Shown piece after piece: positions 11,669 through 21,248 of a stretch of 64,000 bases of DNA. The translations under genes were made by a program, and so were the position numbers. The stretch comes from Galeopsis tetrahit (Eukaryota; Streptophyta; Magnoliopsida; Lamiales; Lamiaceae), in assembly GCA_963675135.1 (NCBI GenBank), contig OY776129.1, positions 78,147,348 through 78,211,347 of the forward strand, read 5' to 3'. How positions within the stretch are numbered: the first letter of the stretch is position 1; each line of letters starts with the position of its first letter. The notes below the pieces were generated by a model, which worked only from the letters and a program-made list of their open reading frames with translations, was not told the DNA's origin and did no database searches.

Positions 11669-12879
11669 TATATCCCTCTAAAGAACAGTTTTACCAAAAC
11701 GAAAATACTCCATATTCATATCACTGAAAAAAATTAATACAAAATCCGTGAATTACCCCACCAGATGGACGAGGTGGCCCTTGTCTTTGCAATGAAATTT
11801 GTTGTCTAATTCGCCTCTCTTAAGATATGAATTAAACGGACATACATCTTTCCTAACAAATGTCGGGTGGTGCTCCAAAGACCCAAAAACCTATTTTTTT
11901 TTTTTTTTTGATGAGATGAAATAAATAATGAGACAATATATACGTCATGCATCATGGTCGAACGTCGAAATCTGAAAATTCATAATTTTTCATGAACACT
12001 TCAAAAAAATATTGTGTGGAGCACTAACATTACTACTCCAATATCATCAAATCACCCCACCACCCCACTAATTATTTATTTATTATTATTATTATTTATT
12101 TATTAAAAAATTGGATTCAATATCTAGTTCTAGCTAACCTGTCATTTGGCTGAATTAGATGTGTCAACAAAATAAGGCAAGAATAAAGAAAGTAAATATA
12201 TTTTCCCATAAAAGAAGTAAAAGACATAAGTAAAAATCAAGAAACGTCACCGTATCAGTTGTTTTCATTTCAGTAAGTATTCCGAACCCCAAGAAAAGTG
12301 GTGGATGCTTGATTAAATAATAAGCACAATTGAAGCACTATTTCGTACAAATCAAATATAGTCATGTTTGGTAAACTAAGGCAGTGAATATTGATTTTAT
12401 TCCTATTCCGATACCACGGGATTATTTACGATGTGACTCATCATATACAATTTTTTGTGACTTGGTCAAACGCATTATCAACTTTAATTTTAATTTAATT
12501 CTATCTTACCAATTTAAATATGTATACTAAGGTTCTTGTTTTTATACAAAGGTTTACAGATTTCTTTGTAAAAATGTAGACCTTCGGTCTCCTTTTAAAG
12601 CTCTACATTTTTTATTTTTTTTTAAGTTATGGTTTCACATTTATTGACAGTTATACATACTTGTAAAAATTATGCTACTCACTTTTTCTCTTTTCTTACA
12701 CTTTTTAATAATAATTCTAAATAAAAGGATAGAGAGATAGAAGAGTATTGATAAAAATAAAAATAAATAACTTAATATGTGACGTTTTATGATAAAATGA
12801 GAAACTCAGTCTGTGGTCGGAGATTATTTTTCAAAACTTGTATCATCCATAAATGTAATGCTTGGAGAGTGAGGTAATA
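11669..12879. other. Intergenic sequence, nothing recognised
   Basis: AT-rich sequence with simple repeats (for example TTA runs near 12070-12105). No ORF with family resemblance. Confidence 0.6.
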
Positions 12880-13154
12880 CTCCCTCAATCCCGAAATTAT
12901 TCGTACGATTTGACCGATACAATTTTTAAGAAAATAGGATTTAATGGTAGGTGATGCAAGATAAATGAGGAATATTTTATGTGATTTGATGATATGGAGT
13001 ATAAAGTAAATGTATGTAAAAAGGGAGTGACAATTTTGAAACTAAAATGATGTTGGAAGAGTATTAATTTTTTGGGTATTTTCATATTAATAGTTTCAAC
13101 CTCCAATAAAAAAAAAAAAAAAAAAGTGTGCAAATGATTATGGGATAGATGTAG
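12880..13154. mobile_element. Stowaway-like MITE
   Basis: The left end ctccctcaatcccgaaatta and the reverse-complemented right end ctacatctatcccataatca are diverged terminal repeats. TA dinucleotides flank them (12878-12879 and 13155-13156). Fragments of the same family occur at 6990-7170 and 38800-39030. Confidence 0.55.
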
Positions 13155-13370
13155 TAATTTTTTTTAAAGATCATGTACAAATTTATGTTTTTAACTTAGA
13201 GCAACTACCACAAAGTCATTAAAAAAAAAAAAAAAACTACCACAAAGTGTTTCCATAAAAGGGCCTCCAACTTTATGAGATCAAAATAGAAGTGTTTGGC
13301 CTTCTTAATGTGTCACACACGGCTTTGGGCCACTCTAAGCCCAATGGACCTTTTCACATGTGATGTTAAA

Positions 13371-14502
13371 GGGCGCGGCTAAAGGCACCCAAGGATCCTA
13401 TGAGAACACCCACACGATGAGGACACCCACAAAATGGATGAGGACACCCACGTGAAAATCCCCAATATACCCTTAACCTACATAAAACCCTAATTCTATA
13501 CTTTTCATTCCAAAAAATCATTACACCCACCCTCCTCCCTCTTTTCCTCTTTTTCCCCGCCTCTCTCACTCCCCTTCTTCCCCATCCACGCACACCCTCC
13601 GCCCCTCCACCCTCGCTGCAGCGCCGCCATCGCCTCCTCTCTCAGACGCGGCTGCCCTATCGCCCCCTCCCTCAGACGCGGCCGCCGTCGCCCTCCTCTC
13701 TCAAACGCGGCGGCCGTCGCCCTCCTCTCTCAGACGCGGCCGCTCGCATCCCTCCTTCCTCGTTCGTCGCGGCCGCCGTCGCCCTTCTCCCCCAGAAACG
13801 CCGTCGCCCTCCTTCCTCGTTCGTCGCGGCCGCCGTCGCCCTTCTCCCCCAGAAACGCCGTCGCCCTCCTCCCCAGAAAACGTCGTCGCCGCTGCTCGTC
13901 TCGTTTCAGGTAAGATTAGGGGTTTTAAAAAAATTAAGAAAATTAGGGTTTGTTTTGGAAGTTCGTAAATTATTTTCGAACATATTAGGTTTGTTTTGGA
14001 AAAAATTTCGAACAATTAGTGTTTGTTTTGGCAAAATTTTCGAACATTTTTTGTTTGTTTTGGAAAAAAATTCGAACAAGATGTTCGATATTTTTTTTCG
14101 GACAAATTTAAATTGTTTATGATTTTTTTTCGAACATATTGAGTTTGTTTTGTAAAAAATTTCGAACAACTAACCTTTGTTCATTTAAAATTTTCGAACA
14201 CATTAATTTTTTTTTTCAAACATTTTACCTCTGTTTCGGTTGTTTTCTTTTGGAATTTGGATGTTATGGTGATGGTGGGGGAAGATCTTTGGGGGCAGTG
14301 GTGGTGGTGGGGAAGAATTTTGGGGGCAGTGTTGGTGGTGTGAAAGAGTGTCGATTAATATATATAATGGTGGGTGTACTCATTTTTCGTTTTTTTTTTA
14401 AATTTACACTAGGGGCATATGCGACATTTTACGAGCTGTCTTAGATGAAAAAAAAGTTTAGTGGGTGTACTCATAGGATCCTTGGTGCCTTTAGCCGCGC
14501 CC
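13371..14502. mobile_element. Pack-MULE-like element with 9-bp target duplication and captured GC-rich segment
   Basis: Terminal inverted repeats of about 42 bp (gggcgcggctaaaggcaccc at the left) differ at one or two positions. The 9-bp flank gatgttaaa occurs on both sides (13362-13370 and 14503-14511). Inside, 13560-13910 is strongly GC-rich and ends in a splice-donor-like 'cag|gtaagatt'. This is followed by AT-rich sequence with three copies of a roughly 32-bp 'tttgttttggaaaaaatttcgaac' type unit, then a G-rich stretch. The GC-rich part contains a perfect 57-bp tandem duplication (13752 and 13809). The layout resembles a captured host first exon plus start of an intron. The source gene is not recognised. 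Confidence 0.75.
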
Positions 14503-14729
14503 GATGTTAAATCACCCTGAAAACTGATTATCCATCAAAATGGCTAGTTTAATAGGATATACTCCGTATTAGTTCAAAGTGGATATTTAGATTTAGGATA
14601 GATGACTAATTAAACCTACTCAATTGTATACCTATTAAATGATTGAAAAACACACAATTTAATTCAGTTCAATTCAAAAAATCACTTTAATCGTCACCTG
14701 CTAGAGTCTGCTTAAAGCCCAACCCTTAA

Positions 14730-17321
14730 TCATACACGAGAAGTATTAACCAAATAGGCAGCTGGTTTCCTTGGTCTCACAGACAAAGACCTAATCACTG
14801 ATTTAATCATCTTAAAAACCATTTTAAGCATCTTCCAAACCAAACGAAGCGTATGGCCAAACAGGAGCAAACTTATCACACAAATCCACGCAAAAACCAT
14901 GACTCCGACCACCGCATTAATCTCCTTCTCATTAGCCGCCGGCGTTAGTAGCACCACCGCCACAGTGTACGAAAGCGCGATGGCGGAAATCGCGATCCAC
15001 GTGATCAGTAACAGAATCCACACGACGAATCTGCTCTTCAACGGCAAACCGCTCATCAACAGCAGTATAATTGTGAGCGACGCTACGAAACTGACGGTGT
15101 TAATTATGTAAAACCGCTCGCCTTTTTTCAGAAATTCACTCGCCTTTCTCACGTAGTACTGCGGATCGTGCTTATTGTTGAGCGTTTGAGTCGAATTGGA
15201 AGGGGATTCGTCGTTCCAGGTTTTTTCCGGAGGGTTGGTTCCGACTTGGAACGCCATTGTTGCGATTAGTGAAGCTACGATCATTAATCCGCTTATTTTT
15301 TTGTCGAACCAGTCGTCTTGATTGTTGATTCGTTTTTTGCTGCGATCTGGTTTGTGTTTGGTTTTGATTCGGGGAGAAAAGGGGGTTTTGGTTTTGAATG
15401 CGGTGGCGCCGGCTTGTTTGAGGTATTCTTCCATTTCTAGATCTCGTGAATCTCTCCTCCTTTGGATTAGAATGTCCATTGCTGTGATTCCGCTGTGATT
15501 CACTGCGTTCAAGTCCAGTTTTGGAACAGAGAGCAGAAACTCTGTTGCCTGTTGAAACATATTTTAAACACAATAACAAAAATTATGGGTTAATATTCGT
15601 TGGGTATGATAATATGAGAACATTCATGAAAAGAAAAATTCTTGAATGCATGTTGCACCCATGTAACCAGTGTAATTTCTTATAATTTGTAATACACATA
15701 ACTTATCAAGTAATACATATACATGTACGGTAGACATGGGCAACGGTTTCAAACCGCCGGTTTCGATTAGAAACCGGCGGTTACGGTTTTCAAACCGGCG
15801 GTTCGGTTTGAAAACCGCCGGTTTGGCGTTTTTTTTTTTTTTTTTTATTATTTAAATATTATCTCCGTTTTCGCTCGTTTTCACTCCGTTTTCGTTTGTA
15901 TTTTATTCGTTTTAACTCATTTTTTAGAAAATACATTACTAGAATTGAATAAAAATTATATAACATAAATTTATACATTAAAAATAGAAGAATTGTGTAT
16001 TAAAAAATTAATTTTTTTTTTTTTTTTAAATAAAAAACCGGCCAAACCGCCGGTTTGCGGTTTGTCAAAAAGCCGAACCGTAACCGAACCGCCATTTTTC
16101 GGTTACGGTTCGATTTTCAAACCGTAACCGGCGGTTTGGCCGGTTGGTCGGTTTGGCGGTTCGGTTTTGCGCGTGTCTACATGTACTTATAAAGTCATAC
16201 TACAACAATTTTTATATAATTCGACGTGTTTGTACATGTAGGTGTGACACTTGTTGAAATTGGATGCAATTCGCCCCTCCATATAATAATAATAATAATA
16301 AAGACGACATGCTTATGCGTGTAATATATTATGATATTACTTTATAAACGTAACAATATAACTTGATAAAAGTAATGTGATATTACAAATGACAAGAAAT
16401 TTTATGATACGATACGTGTAAGTGTGACACTTAGCCAAGTTTATTTTGGAATTATATAGGATGAGAAAAATCCAAATTGAGAAATTCTGCATAGGAAAAT
16501 CCCGATGAATAATGGTCATGTGTGTTTGTTATGAGATTTTGAGTAGGATATGATATAACTGTATGTCAAATGAATTATGTAAGTGTGGATGGTGTTGTAT
16601 TATTACAATAATAGGGTATGTATGTATTTTTAGGTGTGAATGTAGTTGAATAGTGAAATTCAGATATTAAATCGCGAACTAGAAATAGTCGGATACGTAA
16701 TTGAAATAATAATACTAATAAAGAAAGACATACCTCAACTTGCTTATCGGCAACGGCCAAATGCAAGACAGTATTCCCATACCTATCTTTGTTATTGACC
16801 AATTCTTTAAAGTCAACGGTCTGCATAACGATCTTCAACGCCTCAAACTGATTATACTCGACGCACAGATGAAGCACCGTCGCACTCCCACTCGCCCCGC
16901 CGTGTGTGGTCACCGCACGCGCCGCCTCAGGCTTGGCCACCAGCATCTCTCTCAACACATCAACTCTGCCCATCATGGCCGCCACATGAAGCGGATTCCT
17001 GCCGTCCCTGTCGCGTACTAAACACGCGTCGGGGTCCATGCGCAGGAGAGCCTTCACGACGGCCACATGGCCCTTGGCTGATCCTACATGGAGGGGCGAA
17101 GATCTCCTGGAATCAAGCTCACGCGCTAAGGAGGGCTTTCTTGTCAGCAGCTCGGCCACGAAGTTTTCGTGGCCGAGCATTGCTGATATGTGGAGGGGAG
17201 TTTCTAAGTATGAATTTGTAGTTGTGTTTATTCTGTCGAGAATGAGAGGGTCTTGATTCAATAGGTTTAGCAAAGTTTCTGTGTTGCCTTCTATTGCTGC
17301 TTTGTATAGCCTTTCATCCAT
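14730..17321 (-). CDS. Ankyrin-repeat membrane protein with PGG-type C-terminal domain, copy A
   Basis: Two exons, 17321-16734 and 15548-14730, with a 1185-bp GT-AG intron; 468 residues. Residues 1-230 hold ankyrin repeats (ETPLHISAMLGHENFV, SSPLHVGSAKGHVAVV, RNPLHVAAMMGRVDVL, NTVLHLAVADKQVE). A basic linker leads to four predicted membrane helices at about 281-296, 345-365, 371-396 and 407-428, the layout of the plant ACD6/ITN1/BDA1 ankyrin-PGG family, several members of which act in immunity or salt signalling. The motif that names the domain is altered: VGTNPPEKTW replaces the usual PGG-x-W context. The start is the first Met of MDERLYKAAIEGN; an in-frame ATG farther upstream is less likely because it lies beyond the TATA box. 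Its tandem paralogue is at 21249-23987. Confidence 0.88.
15729..16178. mobile_element. hAT-like MITE in the intron of ankyrin gene A
   Basis: The segment is built of mirrored aaaccggcggttt / aaccgccggtttgg motifs and is flanked by identical 8-bp copies of acatgtac (15721-15728 and 16179-16186), the hAT target duplication length. Ends read tagacatgggcaa and, reverse-complemented, agacacgcgcaa. The intron of gene B lacks the insertion at the homologous point. Confidence 0.75.
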
Positions 17322-17381
17322 TTTTTCTTCTTGTTTTTGGAAAGGTATTTTTGTGATCAATATATGGGGGAGTAGAGTATC

Positions 17382-17392
17382 ATATATATATA
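17382..17392 (-). promoter_or_regulatory. TATA box of ankyrin gene A
   Basis: The minus strand reads ggagtatatatatatgatac about 60-70 bp upstream of the ATG at 17321. The element and its neighbours are conserved in gene B (24049-24058). Confidence 0.6.
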
Positions 17393-17399
17393 CTCCATA

Positions 17400-18522
17400 A
17401 TCTTTGATGGAGTGAGTTTGACAAAGGAACAAGGGTTAAATGCAAGTGAGAAACTGATTGTCGATATAAAAGATGAAAGTTTGAAAGCGAAGATAAAATA
17501 AAAATAAAGTAGTGTGTGAGAAGTACTTCTCCACCCTACAAGTCCATCACAACTTTTACATGTAAACAATGAATAGAATTTTGAAGGGTAATGTGTAAAT
17601 GTTTATGTATAAAGTAAAAATACAGTTGACTTGTGCTTATACGTGAATCCAAAAGTTAAGAACTAGGATTATTTTTAATACTTTCTCCCTCTACATGATA
17701 AAATATGATTTTTTTTTTCTACACAAATTATAAAGAAATATTGCATTTTTTTATAAATAAAGTAAATCAAATAGTGAATTAAAAAAATAAAATAAAATAA
17801 GTGTGGTAATATATATTTAAAAAAAATGAAAATAAACACATTTATTGTGGAAGTAGAGAATGTTAATTAGTAATAAAAAAATATCAATAATTGACCCACA
17901 ATTGTTTTTTATTTAAAGTGAGTCAACGACGTTTTTTAAAAGAATATCAAAGACTTATTTGTGCGCGAATCGTGATTTTTTAATATATTTATAATATTTA
18001 ACTATATCTACCTAAATCAATCTGTAGTTTTGTTGAATCATTCTTGAAGAGGAGGAAGGTTGTCTCTGGGGATGAATTTAACCGTATCTTTCATTTGTCG
18101 TGTTATTAAAAAAATAGCTAAAGAAAGAAGGCAAAATGTTATATATATACGTGTAAGTAACTTTTATTTTTATTTTTGAAAAAAATATACGTGTAAGTAA
18201 TTGATTAAAGATATAAGTCAAATTATTAATAACTATATATATATATATGTAATTAAGTCACAAGTTTAAATTATTTAATAGATTAAATAAAAATGACATA
18301 ATATGTAAGATATACCTGGTAGAACAATTAAAAAAGAATGATACCTTAAGAAAATAAATTAGGTAGTGATTCTCTTTTTAATGCAACAACTTATGGGTTG
18401 ATTCATCCCATTCCCAAGGAAAGTTTTCTTTATATATTGGGTTATTTATAAATCCATCCCAAAGAAAAATGGAGTAAAAAAGACTTCAAAATAAAATCCA
18501 GCTAAAAAAAAGACAAACAAAA
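17400..18522. other. Upstream flank of ankyrin gene A (duplicated sequence, no gene)
   Basis: No ORF of interest. Most of this interval aligns with the flank of gene B (24500-25900), which marks it as part of the duplicated unit. Confidence 0.6.
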
Positions 18523-19664
18523 GGCCCGGTTATACACACACCAACCTATTGAACACACCCACTGACCGAGTACACCCATCGTAAGTTGAGGACACCCACC
18601 TGAAAATCCCAAAATTATCCTTCTCCACATTAAAACCCTAATCCTTCCTCATTTCTCAAAAATTTCAGTACACCCACCTCCATTTTCTCTCCCTTCCCTT
18701 TTCTCCCATGAGTGGCGCCGCCCCTTCCCTCCCGCGAGCGGTGCCACCCTTTCCCCTCCGCAGCTGTGCCGGCCGCCCCTGTCCTGCGCGCGGCCACCGC
18801 CCTCCAATCGGCCGCCCACCTCCTCCCTCACCACGTCGTGGCCGCCACCGCCCACGGCCTCCCTCCCCAGCCACGTTCGCAACGACCGCTTCCATCCCCA
18901 ACCACGTTCGCAGCGGTCGCCGCTGCCCCGTTCACACTCACCTCTCCTTCGCGGTCGCGAATGGCGCATCCCCTCTTCGTCGTCGTTCGCACCCCTCCTC
19001 GCATCCCCAGAAACGTTGTCGCCGTCGCCTCTACTATTTGAGGAAGAAACGCCGTCGCCGCCGCTCGTTTTTCAGGTAAGATTAGGGTTTTTTAAAATTT
19101 TAGGAAAATTAGGGTTTTTAGAAGTTCGGGAATTATTTTCGGACATTTTGAGTTTGTTTTGGAAAAAATTTCGAACAACTAGGGTTTGTTTTGGAAAAAA
19201 TTTCGAACATTTTGTGTTTGTTTTGAAAAAATTTTCGAACATTTTGTGTTTGTTTTGAAAAAAATTTCGAACAAGATTTTCGATTTTTTTTTGGGTCAAA
19301 TTTAAGTTGTTTAGGAATTTTTTCCGAATATATTGAGTTTGTTTTGTAAAAAAATTCGAACAACTTACCTTTGTTCACTTAAAATTTTCGGACACATTAA
19401 AAAAAATTTTATTTTTATTTTCAAACATTTTACCTCTGTTTCTGTTGTTTTCTTTTGGAATTTGGATGTTAGGGTGGTGGTGGTGGAAGATTTTTGGGGG
19501 CAGTGGTGGTAGTGGGGAAGATTTTTGGGTGGTGTTGGTGGTGGGAAATATTTCGTCGATTAATATAACGGTGGGTGTACTCATCTTTCGTTTTTTTTTT
19601 TTAAATTTACACGAGGGGTATGTGGGTGTTCTCAGTAGATTTGGTGTGTGTGTATAACCGTGCC
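18523..19664. mobile_element. Second Pack-MULE-like element, related to 13371-14502
   Basis: Terminal inverted repeats of about 39 bp (ggttatacacacaccaa at the left; ttggtgtgtgtgtataacc at the right). The internal plan matches 13371-14502: aaccctaat leader, GC-rich block (18680-19075), 'tcag|gtaagattaggg', then tandem 'gtttgttttggaaaaaatttcgaac' units and a GGTGGTGG-rich tail. I could not find a clean target duplication. The paralogous site in unit B (around 27990-28030) lacks the element. Open frames in the GC-rich block are long on both strands and look compositional. Confidence 0.65.
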
Positions 19665-19719
19665 CAAAAGGAAATACAATAAGCCCAAAGATGATTGCAA
19701 TGGAAACTGGCCATCGAAA

Positions 19720-21024
19720 GGGGCTGATTATTTACACCTTCAGTTCGATTTAGAACACACCCCATTCAATTTAATAATATAATAATTATGTGAAAAATTA
19801 AAAATACCCTTTCAATAAAATGTACTCCCTCCGTCCCGTGATTATTTGCACACTTTCCTTAACGGGCGTCCCAACATTATTTGCACACTCTAAAAAAGGA
19901 AATAACTCACATAACTTTTATCAATATTACCCCTCCTTTATTTTATTTGGGCCCACAACTTAACTCAATTTATAACTTTAGTCAAATCTCCATCCACTTT
20001 AGTCGATGAATTACCAATAATACCCCTCTTTTATTCTACCATACACATCACTATATTCCATTTTCTTAATTTTCGTGCCGGTCAAACCATGCACAAAATC
20101 CTGGGACGGAGGGAATATCATACTACATACATCCCCTCTGCAGATGTGATCGGAAAAAAATTCTCAACCACCACCACTACTTTCGACCACCGCCGCCACC
20201 ACTTCCGGCATTCAACATCATTCAAGCAAAAAAAAAAAAAAAAAGATTTAAACACCATCCTACCACATCATCTGAAGCGTTGAACCAAGAAATCAGTAAC
20301 AAATAGTCAGAAATGCAAAAAAAACTTAGAAAAAACTCAAAAAAAAAAATTGTATTTTTTTCGACCAACAAGTGTTGACCGTAATTATCGACGAAAGTGT
20401 ATATATGGTCGACATTGGTTGATCGAAAAAAATATATAAAAAAAATCGACCATTGTAGGTCGACCATATAAACTCTCGTCGACAAATTATTGTCGACGAA
20501 AGTGTATATGGTCAACTTAAAATGGTCAGAAAAAAAAAAACTAGGTTTTTTACAGAAAAGAGGGTCCTAAAAAAACCAACCGTGCGTGACGGCTAGAATG
20601 CACGAACCTGGGGTGGGGTAGCTGGCATCTTGGACCAGGCGGCGGCAAGGCAGCGGTTGTGAGAGGGGCGACGGGCTTGGTCTCTCGGTGGGGGGTGGGG
20701 GAAAGAAACCAGAAAAAAAAGTGAGACGGAAAGAGAAAGGGAGAGGGCGGCGGCTGCCGTGGGAAAAGAAACGACGACAAAACAAAAAAAAACGGGAGAA
20801 AGGGAGGCTGACGGCAATGGCAACGGTTGTGAGAGAGAGAGAGGAAGAAATGAGAGATGAGTTAGGGTATTTAGGGTTTAGGGGTGTGTAATTAGTAAAT
20901 GTATTTTATAGATTAAAGGAAATTTAGGACAATTTAAAGGAGATGCATCTATCTTAATAAATTTTAGGAGGGTGCATCAATTGGGTGTGTGTTCTAAATC
21001 GAACTGGAGGCGTAAATAGTCACC
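19720..21024. mobile_element. DNA element with about 40-bp inverted repeats, between the two ankyrin units
   Basis: The left end (ttcagttcgatttagaacac) and the right end (gtgttctaaatcgaactgga) are near-perfect inverted repeats. Inside are a nested Stowaway MITE (19825-20115), a GTCGAC-rich block (20350-20525) with repeated gtcgacgaaagtgtatat motifs, and a GC-rich block (20570-20880) resembling captured gene sequence. No target duplication was found. A lone copy of its right end lies near 27820-27912. Confidence 0.55.
19825..20115. mobile_element. Stowaway-like MITE nested in the 19720-21024 element
   Basis: The left end ctccctccgtcccgtgatta and the reverse-complemented right end attccctccgtcccaggatt form a terminal repeat of about 25 bp. 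TA lies next to both ends. Confidence 0.7.
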
Positions 21025-21248
21025 ATTTTACGGAGTACACATCAACAATGTTTCATTTCGTATTTTAATTTCCTACACAATACAATCGTTGTCGCATTAT
21101 ACGCAGATACACTACGCATGGTGAAAAAAATCCTAAGATGAAACATCAAATAAATTCAAACACGAGAATTATTGAAGTCTCGAGTATTAGATTAATGGAC
21201 CGACTAACCGAATGATCAGTTTCACCGTCTAGTAGCCGGAGCCCTTAG

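Larger units (their letters stand above)
14730..19719. repeat. Segmental duplication, unit A
   Basis: Unit A (ankyrin gene A, its upstream region, and the flank up to 19719) corresponds to unit B at about 21249-28085. Outside the genes, matches include 17630-18110 with 24770-25890 and 18430-18520 plus 19665-19719 with 27920-28085. The two units differ mainly by transposon insertions. Confidence 0.75.

Noticed and set aside
14139..14444. A coding frame in the 3' half of the 13371-14502 element
   Set aside because: Made of Phe-rich tandem repeat and Gly-rich tail with no family features.
18649..19079. Several long open frames on both strands (Arg/Pro/Gly-rich)
   Set aside because: GC-rich low-complexity sequence inside a transposon; frames open in many phases at once with no family motif.
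18514..19673. 9-bp target duplication for the element at 18523-19664
   Set aside because: The best flank alignments have three mismatches in A-rich sequence, too weak to claim.
20550..20891. Overlapping open frames on both strands near the ankyrin duplication
   Set aside because: Same GC-rich passenger composition inside the 19720-21024 element.
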